This document shows positions 52,873-63,689 of a DNA stretch of 64,000 nt, in pieces. The translations under genes were made by a program, and so were the position numbers. This stretch comes from Ornithodoros turicata (taxonomy: Eukaryota; Arthropoda; Arachnida; Ixodida; Argasidae), in the NCBI RefSeq assembly GCF_037126465.1, contig NC_088203.1, positions 92,008,668 through 92,072,667 on the forward strand. The letters run 5' to 3'. The notes beneath the pieces were generated by a model. It did not search any database, was not told the origin of the DNA, and saw only the letters and a list, made by a program, of their open reading frames with translations. Within the stretch, counting starts at the first letter, position 1; the number at the start of each line of letters is the position of its first letter.

Positions 52873-54047
52873 TAACCCTGTATTCACACGAGTCAGTTTT
52901 CTGCCGGCAGCAAGTCGGGAGGTCACTAGCAGGAGGTCAAGAAGGTCGGGAGCAAACGAGGTCACTACGCGTCTTAAGACGCCCGCTCGTTATCTAGCAT
53001 TCTCACGAGTCATTTTCCCGGCGGCTGTCAGTTTTCCGATCCCTTCTGTATTCGCGCTTGAATTTCGTGTCTAGCGTAGGATGGACCAATGAAAGAAAAA
53101 CCTTCTTGCGCTTTGGCTCCTTGTTGATGGTTCAGAGTGCATTCACGTGAGAAACGGGACAAGATATGGGCCAAAGAATAAGTTCCGAAGAAGCGCTATG
53201 GAATGTAAAACAGCATTAACCCAAATCTCCGTGTGGACGACCCAAACGCCTGTCGGAGTACTATGATAACAGACGTTGTCACATTCGGTTTTATTTTCCA
53301 CTAATGAAGCGTTTCTCGATGCTGAGCATCAATATAGGCGCTACAGCGTGCCGACAAGTGATGGACTGGCAATGAAGCTGTGGTGTCGAGCTACAGGTAG
53401 TCAATAATTAATTACATTAAATTAAATTAAATCAAATCAGTTTTTATTTTCCTTTCAGTAGGACGAGTAGCTTCCAATTATTATGTTTCTATACATGTAT
53501 TGGAAAGGTGCAAGCGAACGATTATGTGTAGTCAACGTCTGTCCAGCGAAATAAATATCCGCGTTTATAAAATTCATGCTTTGTATTCCGTGTCTGTTTC
53601 GTCTGACGTAGAGAAAAAGCTTCCTATGCAACACTACATTGTAGGCATCTATCTATGCATTGCATAATTGTTCCAAAGCTGCTGCGCCGGTGTGTCGTTG
53701 CACTTTCGCGGTAAAGCCAAGCATCGTTGGCGTTCCAATTCAGAATTGGCCATAGTACAGTGAATGCCGTTGTATGGGACACATACAGAACAATCCTGAT
53801 GAAATAAAAAGCAAGCGCGATAAGTATCCGTTGCGTCACCTTCTCCTTCTGCCGGCAACAGACGCCGTCGGTCGTCAGAATCTGTGCCGGGAGGACAAGA
53901 TATCCGGCTGCCTCTGACTGCCGCTCCGGAGATCAGAAAGTGGTGACGTGGCGAAGAGCGCCGGTCACGTGGCACCAGAGAGCGGTGACGTTCCCTGCCG
54001 CCTGAGCGTCAGCCGGCAGAAAACTGACTCGTGTGAATACAGGGTTA
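52873..54047. mobile_element. 1.17-kb TIR element with perfect 36-bp ends (piggyBac-like MITE candidate)
   Basis: TAACCCTGTATTCACACGAG then TCAGTTTTCTGCCGGC (52873-52908) is exactly complementary to 54012-54047. Sub-terminal imperfect repeats of the same end (CACGAGTCATTTTCCCGGCG near 53004) occur inside. If the true ends are CCCTG/CAGGG, the flanks ATAA and TTAC resemble worn TTAA sites. No transposase frame. Confidence 0.85.
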
Positions 54048-54240
54048 CGAGACGACCAGAGGCCACGTGCCAGAGGCGGAGGTACAAGAAGAACAACAAC
54101 ATTCCCGGTGTGCGCAGCAGCAGCGGCAGCCGGGGAAACCATAACCGAAGCAGACGACAGAGCAGTGTCCCTCAGAGTTCCCATGCTGCTTTGCGCCGCG
54201 CGCTTGGTGGCGCGCGCATCTTTTTAAAATCGTCTATAGC
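54047..54240 (+). repeat. Dispersed repeat, copy 1
   Basis: ACGAGACGACCAGAGGCC ... GAAGAACAACAACATTCCCG ... GTGTCCCTCAGAGTTCCCAT ... GGCGCGCGCATCTTTTTAAA is repeated at 56263-56447 with about ten percent difference. Non-coding in both. Confidence 0.75.
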
Positions 54241-54917
54241 GAGTTTTAGTGGATCAGAATATCGCAACGAAAGCCACTCGACGAAAGAAGCTGCCAAATT
54301 CTACTTCAAATGGGAAATGGGAAGTGCGATTGGCTTACCGCGCTTTAGTGGACCGATACTGCGAACGTTCTCTGGAATTGAACTCGCTAATGAGCCGTCT
54401 ACTTGGACTATGCCCTTTCGCAGTTCCTGCAATTAGTGACTCATGGAAGGCTAGAAGGAGACTGCGCATGCATGCCCGTATCGATCATCCCACAATGCTG
54501 TTTTACTAGGACAAAGCCAGTCGCATGGTCTTCCCGTACGTTTTAATAGAGGACTGGCTGTTTGCAATGTTTGCAAACAATGGTACGTCACAACGCCAGA
54601 TGTCGCGACCCGTCGTTGGCACGTGCGTGGGCAGACATCGATCACATGCCTTGTTTTGATTGTTGTTTTCGATGATGGATGCCATTGCGCGAAGGAGATA
54701 CGAAAGGAAACTTCATGTGCGAGGCAGATATAGTGCCCTGACCTCACCTCACCAAAACGCGAAAACCACGAAGTTACACGACAGCAGCACCAATGTGCGC
54801 TTGTTTTGTCAGCGGTCCACTCTTACCCAATCACATGATATCTGAACTGACGATATCTCAACTGATAACTCATATATCTTAACTCCTAACTGATGATATC
54901 TTAACTCATGATATCAT
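54241..54917. other. Stretch with a worn GATATC-rich repeat at its end
   Basis: 54832-54917 has five or six degenerate units of the kind GATGATATCTTAACTCAT. The rest shows no recognisable gene. Confidence 0.45.
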
Positions 54918-54987
54918 GATAACCCTATCATTCGTGGCAATGGTTGGCGCAGAGCGTGCTATGCGGTGAAGTTCAGTTTGTAGAGTG
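54918..54987. mobile_element. Right half of a CACTC-type MITE
   Basis: CAATGGTTGGCGCAGAGCGT then GCTATGCGGTGAAGTTCAGT and TTGTAGAGTG match the right end of 29993-30207. The left half is missing. Confidence 0.65.
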
Positions 54988-55004
54988 CGGTAAGCCACAC
55001 TGGC

Positions 55005-55090
55005 ACATGCACACCACATAACACCCTGAAGGCCAACCATTGCACTGAATGATACCGTTATCACTCCTGATTTGTGAAAAGCGCGGGCCG
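55005..55090. mobile_element. Left-arm fragment of a related MITE
   Basis: CACCACATAACACCCTGAAG then GCCAACCATTGCACTGAATG and ATACCGTTATC resemble the left arm of 62288-62535. The outer TIR and right arm are missing. Confidence 0.45.
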
Positions 55091-55733
55091 TCCCATTGAC
55101 TGACAATTTGGGTGGTGTTCCATTTGGAAAGGGAGACTGAATATAAGCTGTCGAACAGTTTCAAAATCTGCTGGAGTGGACGCATCTGCGGTAAGTTGTT
55201 AAACAGACAGTATGCCACCACTTCCACATCGTCTCGCCCGTCAGGCCAGTCCGCCATTTTGAGGGCAGAGTAACTCTAGCTGTTCGAAAATTGCGGTCAA
55301 AGGTGGCTACTCTGGAATCACGTTGTGCACTTTGGCATTTGCGGTTTCTTTGCATTGCACTTGTAGTTCAAACAACCAGATACCGAACGTCAATAGACCT
55401 TTTTAGAAAAGCCATATGTATTGGCATCATGGTGGAAGACCAGCCATATCTCTTGGCTGGCTCCTTTTAACGCAACAAACGCACTAGTCTACAACCATCG
55501 CAACGCCAACACCCGAAGATGAGCTCACGGCAGGTCTGCGATTGATGTATGTGCTAGATGCCACCTCGCAACAAACCAAAACTCACGGAGAGTTGCACGT
55601 GGGACAGCAGCACGAAGGATATTAGAAGCGGATGACATACCTACCATTGCTTTCTTCGAAGAGGGTCGCTGATGTTTGCCTCCGCCTTCCAAGCTGGACG
55701 ACCCCAAGGACTGCTCTCTCCCTGTGAAGCACT
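55091..55733. other. Stretch with no recognised gene
   Basis: The part next to 55734 is probably 3' UTR of the following minus-strand RT fragment. Otherwise nothing seen. Confidence 0.35.
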
Positions 55734-56150
55734 CTACGGAATGCCTGCTCTGACCCTGTTCATTACCTCAACGGCGGTGCGAGCACGGCCACCGTGCACA
55801 GCTATGCAGCGCGCTATCCAGACCTGGTAGTTTATTTCTACCGCCAGGAGGATAAACTGGCGTCTATCGCCGACCGGAACCGGGAGCGAGCTGAGTAACT
55901 GGACCGTGCACCACCGAATGAACGGAATGCTGTAAAGCACCTCGGCCTTGTGCCACAGAAAATCCGGGAGTAGACAGTTGCGGAAAGCGTGCTCCGACGT
56001 TTCAAATGTATGGCAAAAAGGGCAAAAAGGCCTGGTCAAACCGAAGCGGGACGACCTGTCCCTTAGAGAAACGTCGTGCGCAAGACGCCACTGCAAGCTT
56101 GCACGGCGCGCATCCCACCAGCCGGCCGACGGCGATCCCTCAGAAGCCTT
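55734..56150 (-). pseudogene. L1/Tx1-like retrotransposon C-terminal zf-RVT fragment
   Basis: The minus-strand frame reads LQWRLAHDVSLRDRSSRFGL then CPFCHTFETSEHAFRNC, the zf-RVT cysteine/histidine cluster. Next comes LPDFLWHKAEVLYSIPF and a hydrophobic VNYQVWIARC-like helix (EINYQVWIARCIAVHGG). A frame continuing upstream to 56150 reads GWWDARRASLQWRLAH. The rest of the protein is missing. Confidence 0.65.
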
Positions 56151-56262
56151 TTAGACCTTTTTTTTTTTTTACCTTGTATTGTCAACAGTAGGATGGGACG
56201 ACCGTAACCTTTTCAGAAAAGCAAGCGCTACCTGTGGCGGGCAAAGGCCGTCTACAGCATTA
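56151..56262. other. T-rich junction and short repeat
   Basis: A T run at 56158-56170, then TTTTCAGAAAAGCAAGCGCT then ACCTGTGGC, which parallels 51702-51731. Confidence 0.4.
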
Positions 56263-56447
56263 CGAGACGGCCAGACGAGGAGGTAGAAGAACAACAACAT
56301 TCCTGGTGTGCGCAGCAGCAGCGTCAGCCAGGGTAAACCATAACCGAAGGAGACGGCAGAGCAGTGTCCCTCAAAGTTCCCATGCTGCTGTGCGCCGCAC
56401 GCTTGGCGGCGCGCGCATGTTTTTAAAATCGTCTATTGCGACATAGT
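56263..56447 (+). repeat. Dispersed repeat, copy 2
   Basis: Partner of 54047-54240. It ends GGCGGCGCGCGCATGTTTTT then AAAATCGTCTATTGCGAC. Confidence 0.75.
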
Positions 56448-57864
56448 TTGGTGGTGTGACTAGTTGAAACTCACATGCAAAATGCAAAATTTTATGATTT
56501 TCCGTGGAAACGGGAGCAACAGACCGAGCCGTTACGCGGGTCAAGCTGGTTCTCTGTTCGTGGCGTGGTTACATCGTTGTTCACACCGTTATCTGTGAAT
56601 ACTGATTAGACAACCAGGCTGTTTCATAGCTGTGGGTGGCTATAAAAAAACGAAGTGTGACGAGCGCAGGCGCCCCGCCTAAAAACCCTGTGCTCTTCTC
56701 CAACAAGCTCACACTGACCGCAGTATCAGCAACAGTTTCGAAGCGAGCTTCATGCATAATCTTTGCGTTTTCATTCTTGTTCTTCCACTTTCCCCCCCTC
56801 AAGTCTACCTTGCGTTTGACTTACCTTTGCTCTTGTTCTTGGAATAAGCGCATATTCTCCCTCCCTCCCTGTTGTCTGTTGTGGACACATGATATTACAT
56901 GATACGCAACAGCATTTATAAAACAATCAAAAACAGATTTCTAATACGTTCATATCACCAGATAACAATAATTATTGCCACGAAGGCTGACAAAATATTA
57001 CGAACGTAGTCACGAACTAACTGTCAATAGCAGATGTCCACTCTTCAGGTGCTATTGATGAGGTATATTTGAAGTATTTTTGTCAACGGGACTTAAATGT
57101 GGTTGACCCAATACGCCGCCTGTTCTTTCTTGTCTTTAATAAACAGATATTGTTCGAATTGTTTTGTAAAATGCGGTTTCTGAGTAAAAAGAAAAGAGAG
57201 AACAGAAGAGAAAATCGGGTCGGCTAGCCGTACAGCGAACGGCCGGCTGTTTCCACTTGGCAGTGGTAGGTGTTGAAATTCCCCAACAATTCCTTCTGAG
57301 GATACTATCACGTTCAGCTCCCATGTGAATGCGGATGTTGCTTCGCAGTCGTCTTTCCAAAATACCGCTGACAATGTTTTAAGGACGAGTGACATGATTT
57401 TCAGTAAGGGTGCATTGTATACCAATTGCACCTATTATTCCCGAAACAATATAGGGGACATGCAAAATGCCATCTCCCGTAGACACCAACGACTACGCCG
57501 GCCATATTGGTTATGTGGAGAACAGTGAAGGAGGCTTAAGCCGTGAAGCATTCAAAACAAACACAGTGGGATGCAAAATAATTTTTTGACGCAATACATG
57601 TGCTTAACGCAGCACAATGATTGTACGTTGGGCGAGGCACGTGCACCGTGGCCGTTTAACTAGTTTAACTTCGTTTGTAGCACAGCCCCTGGTGCATGCT
57701 GAGTCTAGCTTTTCCTGATGTAAACTTCTCCTCAGTTGCAATACGATTACGAGTTACGGCTAGTGAACATATCGAGAGGAGGGCGCCGTCGGCGCACGAT
57801 AGGTACGAAGCGTGTTATCCAAGAGCAGTGGAAACAGGCTCCAATAATTTCTTCGTGTGTCATG
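56448..57864. other. Stretch with no recognised gene
   Basis: Short frames on both strands, none recognisable. AT-rich near 56890-57010. Confidence 0.4.
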
Positions 57865-58957
57865 CACTCTTAGGAAAAAGGGCGTATGAGAAACTCCCTA
57901 GGGGGTGTTCACGCGCGTCACACATATGACTCACTTTGGGGTGTTTAGGCTACTCCCCTTGTAAGGGTGTTCCCCCGACTCCCCATCCTGATGGAGTCCC
58001 CCCGACTCTCCTCAGTGAGGGTGTTCCCCTGGCACCCTTCCTGCAGGTGTTCCCTTAACCACCCTATACCCAGGCACATTGCTGAGAACACTAAGCTTTC
58101 TGTTTTCCATTTTGTCACTGAGTGATGTTACTGCATTGGTCTCTTTCCTTTATCTCTCGAAAACAATACTGCACTCGTCCAAAACACGAACAACAGGTGC
58201 AGTGCCTCTCCGTCTTGCTCCTACCAAAGTGAAACACCCCTCAAAAGCCGTCATTGGGATTGCAGTACTATTCGAACGAAAATTTTACAACCCGCTTCTA
58301 GAGTACAAATGAGCGAAACACTTCCGTAACGGTGACGGATATACGCTTTATCAACTCGCAGTGCATCTGCAGTAACTTCAAGGCACTTAGCGTTGCAGAA
58401 CAGATATCCCTTTCTATCGGACATTGTGTTTCTTGCTTGACCTCCCGCTTCCCTTGTCATTAGAGTGTACTTCCACGGACATTTTTCCTCGAATGAAACA
58501 ACCGATCCGAGTGTCAATTACAATTATAACGAAAAAGACTACATTGTACAGAAGTAGCACCTTTATGAGCACATCGAAACAAGATGTAGGCACCAGCTTG
58601 CTTGTAAAGTTGCGGTACATGTTCCTCAGTGCGTAATGTTGGGTACTTTCTAATCATATCTGCCACCAACGGCTTTTCTTGGTACATCCAGGAGTTGTTC
58701 ATTTCTTTTTTTATTATTTGCAGGTGTGTCTCGATAATCTTAACAAAGGAATAAAAGTACGAGGCTGCACTGTTGCATAGTCTGGAAGAACCTCATAAAC
58801 ATTGGGGAGTGAGGCTAACACCCCTCCATGAAGGGAGTGCACGCAACACCCCGCATTAAATACGGTCACGAAGGAGTGTCGCTGAAACGCCCTCTCTGTT
58901 CGCGAGGGTGTCCGAGCATCATTTGACTCCCTTTTGACTCCCTTTTTTCTGAGAGTG
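57865..58957. mobile_element. 1.1-kb non-autonomous TIR element
   Basis: CACTCTTAGGAAAAAGGGCG at the left is answered on the other strand by CACTCTCAGAAAAAAGGGAG at the right. Both sub-terminal zones contain repeated GGGTGTT-CCCC/GACTCCCC motifs (57905-58070 and 58800-58925). TA follows the right end; the left flank is TG. The CACTCT ends link it to the 35060 element and the small MITEs. No transposase frame. Confidence 0.75.
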
Positions 58958-59912
58958 TAATACGACTACGGACTACCCATCTCACACATTCGTACACCAC
59001 ACACTGACTTCGTCACTTAGCGTCCTACCGCCGACGACAAAACATCCCGCAGAGGGCGCAGAACGCAAGGCGCCACCTATGCGGTTGCTCGGGGCCTATA
59101 GCAGCAACGGCGACGGCATTGCTTATGTGCGCGGAGGCAAGTAGCGGCATTCTGGGCCGTGCTATGAAGTGTACGTCTTCTGAAGAGCTTCGGGAACGTC
59201 ACGTTGCATAAACACGAGAGAGGCGCGCCAAAGCTGCGGAGATGGAAACCCGGCATTAGCGACAGTAGGACTGAAATATAAAGCTGTGTCTGGTGTATTG
59301 TCATCAAGCAGGAGAACTATACCTATGGAGGAACTACTATGGAACTACCTTAACAACTCTGTCGCTGTCGTTGACATTTGCATCATATCTGCCTTTTTTC
59401 TCTCTCTTTTTGAGATTGAATGCTCTCCTCATGGTGCCGTGTTTATGAGTGCTGGTAGTTCATTTGTTAACCATTTTTCAACGTGAGGCTAAAAATGGAA
59501 TGACAGGCCGAAGAGTAAGAGGAAAATATTTCCGCCTCGCGAGGCATTTCGTTCTTTCGAAAGTTCGTTTCAGGCTTCACCCGGGGGCATTCCTAACTAG
59601 CGCGAAACACTTTTTCCGTCGGAGTTCTTTATGTGCCTGCTTATTAGCTTAGTTAGTTAATCTGCGTTATACACTCAACGGCAGAAGCGTACGTGTCTGG
59701 GGTTTTCTTAACCATGCGCTTAGCATCAGCTTTTCTGTTCATTTGTGTGTTAAACGGACAGGGTAAGACCAAGCAGGCGAGTGAACGCCACACCGACTTC
59801 ATGCTAATGTTTTACATACTAATACGTGTTAACTAAAAGAATTAATAATCAACCAAGCAAAACAAAATGACACATTTACGAGCGCGTCTACACTTGCGAA
59901 CACCATTCAAGG
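58958..59912. other. Stretch with no recognised gene
   Basis: Short frames only. Nothing supported. Confidence 0.4.
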
Positions 59913-60190
59913 TTTTTTTTTTTATTCCGTGTTAGCACCGCGAAGCGTCTGTGGCTATGAGCGGCGTACAGATGTGGACAGATGGAGAGAGTACAGCAGG
60001 AAGGAGTGGGAGGACAGGGCGGTTAGTATGCATCCTGGGCCGACTTCAGGGGGAACTGTGCCGACATTCGTTTGGAAAGTCTTCGGAAAACCTAGGGAAA
60101 ACCTCAGACAGCACAACCGGTGGTAGGATTCGAACCCACCATCTCGCAGTCTTCGGCACGACCTTGGCTATCACCAACGAGCGGGGACGC
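59913..60190 (-). repeat. tRNA-derived SINE, near full length
   Basis: Plus-strand reading: a T run, TTCCGTGTTAGCACCGCGAA, GAACTGTGCCGACATTCGTT and the B box at 60126-60136 (GGATTCGAACC). The head ends near 60190. Confidence 0.85.
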
Positions 60191-60554
60191 CCTTTCATGC
60201 GATAGGTGACGGGGGGGAGGGGGAATATGTTTAATGCAAAGTAAGAAAAAAGGGAATGGAAAGGTTAGCCACGGTGTGGGCTTGCTATTCCCTAATGCTT
60301 TCAAGCGAACAAAAGAAAACAGCTGGGATACAGAAAATTATCAAAAAATACAGAAGAAACAGCTCCTTCACTAATCGTTGCGCATAGGACGCATCAGAGA
60401 ATGCCCAGGAGTTTAGATTGCCCAGGATAGGTGACGGACATCTTGCTTTGAAGTGTTCTAGCGCCAAAGGCGATAATCTACGTCTTATAAATGGCGATCT
60501 ATGAGTTCTGGGTACTTTTGTTTTCAGTTTTTCTTCTGTATACCAACCAACGAT
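60191..60554. other. Stretch with no recognised gene
   Basis: A G-rich tract at 60210-60224. 60270-60300 (TAGCCACGGTGTGGGCTTGC then TATTCCC) looks like an I-clade 3' UTR motif on the minus strand, but it is short. Confidence 0.35.
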
Positions 60555-62590
60555 AAAAAAACAACTTTATTACGCGGGATGATGGCTGGGGAGTTTCACC
60601 GCCGCGGGCGATACTCTATACCCCATTGCTGGTGGTGATGCGGAGAATGAAATAGTGAGCCACCTCACAATAAGGATCGAGGTCCTGTGGTGTCCAGAAA
60701 GGGGAAGAGAGCCTTGAGGGCAGAGCGTTGGTGTGCTGGATGTGGCCAGGGACCAATCAATTTTGTGAGAGAGAGGGGGCGGGAGTCTTGCTCGTTAAGG
60801 GATCCGGAGAGTACGGTTCGGGAAGGTTGGTAGTGTGGGCAATGGAGAAGAATGTGGTCTAGATCTTCAACAGCACCGCAGTGGCTGCAGTGGGGAGAGG
60901 CTTGTCTCAAGCGGTAGCGCCACTGTGCTGTGAAGGCCACGTCGGGGCGCATTCGATGAACCAATGCGGCGTCTTGACGAAAGGTATGTGCAGGCATGCG
61001 GAAAGCGAGTGCTGGATCAACTCTGCTCAGCATGGCGGGGGGTAGAATATCAGCGATCTGTTGGCGGGTAGCCAGAGGAGCCACGAGGCGTCGAAGTACG
61101 GACCGACGATCTCCTCTCAGCAGTGCAATACGCGTCCGTCCCCGAGACGAGAGAGCTGCTTCGGCGGCGCTGCCAGCCTGTCCATTGCCTTCGACACCGC
61201 AATGGGCTGGAACTCATTGGACAACGGGCCTGTGCCCTGCTTCGTAGACAAGTTTGTAAGCCCTTAACACATCCATAACCAACGGTGCGGAGGAGTCGCG
61301 TATGCCAGAATTTTCAATTGCTTGCAGCGCAGATGTTGAGTCAGTGAAGACCACCCAATTCCATGAGGTAAAGTGGACGATGTGCTGCAGAAAGAAAAGT
61401 ATGGCATAGAGTTCCGCAGCTGTGGATGAGGTATGATGCCAAAGGCGACGGCCTTCAGCTACGCCTTCGGATGGGATGACGAATGCCGACGCGGACTTGC
61501 CATTTCGAGATGCGCCATCGGTGTATGCGGCGGCAGAGGTAACTTCGCGTCTACGAGAGCATAAAAATGGGCTCGATGGACTTGAGGTGAAACCTGATCT
61601 CTGCGGTCCTGGAGGTCAGGAAGACGTGCGAAGGTAGGTGGCACAGGCAGAGACCAGGGTCCTTAGGTGTGAAGCCAGTGAGAGCCTGGCGTGTCCTCTG
61701 CGCTGCGCGATGGAAATCACTTTCAGGACGGTAGCGAATGTTCCTGAGGAGTGGGTGACGGGGAACGTGCGCACGCAGGAAGAACGTAGGAAGTGTCGAG
61801 CCGTTTCCCGCTCACGGAGGTCCTCCACCGGGAGTTCGCCAGCTTCAGCTAGGACTTGCCGTGTTTCAGCCATTCTTGGAACTCCAAGGCAGCGACGAAG
61901 GCTTCGGGCGAACAGGGTCCGAAGGGTATTTAATGATGTTGTAGAAACCCTGTGCAAGTCTGGAAGGCTGTAAAGCACAGTCGCCCTCACCAAAGCCGCA
62001 TGAACGGCTAGAAGGGAGCGTTGATCACAGCCCCAGCCTAAACCAGAAAGATGTTGAATTGCAGGAAGCCATCGTTGCACTTTGGTTTCAATGTGCTTAT
62101 TGTGGCGAGGCAACGCGCGGTCCCAGCGCAGGTTCGAGTTCAGGACCACGCCAAGGAAGCGATGGGAACGCACAGGCTCGAACTTTTTTGCACCCACCCA
62201 AAGAGGGAAATTACTCATAGCCTTGTGAGTGAAAGGGAGGTCAACGCACTTCTCGGGCGAAAGGTCCATTCCAAGTCGCGTAAGGTACACTCTTAGAAAT
62301 GAACTTCACCGCATAGCACGCTCCTAGCCAACCATAATCTCGAATGGTATCGTTATCTGCCCTGATTTGTTGAAAACTGGAGGCGTACGACTTTTTTGTG
62401 ACAATTATGAACAGCATAAATGTCACAAAAAGGCGTACGCCTCTCGTTTTCAACAAATCAGGGCAGATAACAATATCATTTGAGATGGTGGTTGGCTAGG
62501 AGCGTGCTATGCGGTGGAGTTCATTTTTAAGAGTGTAAAGCAGAACTTTATCTGTACCTCCGCGTTTGCATCTGATTAAGGGCTACAGTT
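60555..62590 (-). pseudogene. I-clade retrotransposon fragment: RT thumb, RNase H, C-terminus
   Basis: Minus strand. LGMDLSPEKCVDLPFTHKA then FLGVVLNSNLRWDRALPRH and CLGVPRMAETRQVLAEAGEL form the thumb/connection (61616-62287). RNase H pieces TSSTAAELYAILFFLQHIVH, VVFTDSTSAL and VPAHCGVEGNGQAG lie in broken frames at 61150-61450. RLRQASPHCSHCGAVEDLDH then ILLHC is the C-terminal zinc finger (60665-61084). The 3' end has AATAAA (minus strand, near 60565). A MITE at 62288-62535 splits the copy. Beyond it about 50 bp (DKVLLYL in frame) seem to continue. Confidence 0.75.
62288..62535. mobile_element. CACTCTTAGAA-type MITE in an I-clade fragment
   Basis: TIRs CACTCTTAGAAATGAACTTC then ACCGCATAGCACGCTCCTAG and the mirrored right end, TA at 62286-62287 and 62536-62537. 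The whole 248 bp is nearly self-complementary: GAGGCGTACG/CGTACGCCTC and CCTGATTTGTTGAAAAC/GTTTTCAACAAATCAGG pair, with a loop near 62400-62425. Confidence 0.85.
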
Positions 62591-62756
62591 CTTCAGATGA
62601 CGTAACAAAGGATAGAGGTATGTGGATGGTGGTGCGTCTACTTGCCCGTATAAAAAAAAAATTGCGTTGTTGTATAAACGCTGCACAGGTGTAACAGTAT
62701 TACACCTATTACACCCGTGACTGAGCACATGTAGATAGAAGTTCTTACCTCCTTCA

Positions 62757-62848
62757 AAGCCCCGCCTGAGGAAAACTCAGGGAAAACAAAGACAGCACAG
62801 CCGGGCGCCGGATTCAAACCCGAATCACCTCCCAGTCTCGGCGTGTAA
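62757..62848 (-). repeat. tRNA-derived SINE, head fragment
   Basis: Plus-strand reading GAAAACTCAGGGAAAACAAA, GACAGCACAGCCGGGCGCCG then GATTCAAACCCGAATCACCT. The B box carries a G-to-A-type change (GATTCAAACC). It is followed at 62846-62868 by a MITE-like AACAGAACTTCACCACA scrap. Confidence 0.65.
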
Positions 62849-62868
62849 ACAGAACTTCACCACAATGA

Positions 62869-63653
62869 GTTGACACCGTCAGGGCTGAGAAACTCCAGAA
62901 CACCGAGAGCGGCGTCTTCCTTCGTTGCGGGCCTATATCCACAAATTAGGGGGGATGAAGCACGCCAAGCGTGTCACTGCACAAGGAATTGCGGAGTACC
63001 TTGAGAGAGCTCTAAATGTCGTATATATGTGGTAGTGGAACTACAGGTTCAACGACAATTCCAAAGTCATCCATTTGGAGCAGCGTGTTCAGTATGTGAT
63101 CGTGTGTGGTTCGCTAATGATCTTAAAAGTGTCAGAGTTGAGTGGGCGTTTGTGCTCAGCGAAGCGCATTTCAATAATTTTAAATTATCCGCGTAACTTT
63201 GTATATAGCAGTACCACGAATCAGAAGCAATCCTAACGCGTTTCCCCTCGTTGCGTTAGCAACCAGTTTTAGATTTTGTATGAGAACTGTACTGATGGCC
63301 TTATCGCCAACCTGACCAAGAAATAGTTGAAATGAAAACAAACTTACAAAAATTCGTCTGGTAACAAGCAGAGATGGGATATATGTCTAACACGTAACAC
63401 CGACATTAGGTTGTGAAGCCTGTGAACGATTTCCGTCTACTCATAGGGCCGTTCTCAGGGAAACGTCGAAGCGCCGTTCTCGTGTGCGCTCTTGGGACGG
63501 GTTGTGGAGAACAACCAGAGGCGCCGCCACTAGCTCTATCGTGAGCTGCTCTTCTTTCACTTGGCTACAGACGGATCCAACTGTTCAGTTCGTGCGATGC
63601 GTAATGAACTGGCATTTGTTATTCGCGTATGCCGTTCAGGTCTCCTAACCCTT
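62869..63653. other. Stretch with no recognised gene
   Basis: Short frames only. No element recognised. Confidence 0.4.
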
Positions 63654-63689
63654 TACCGGTTCTGGGGGTTATAACCCCCAGAACCGGTA
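63654..63689. repeat. Perfect 36-bp palindrome
   Basis: Each half is TACCGGTTCTGGGGGTTA followed directly by its exact complement, with no spacer. It is followed by about 80 bp of A/T-only-like sequence (63690-63770). Confidence 0.9.
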
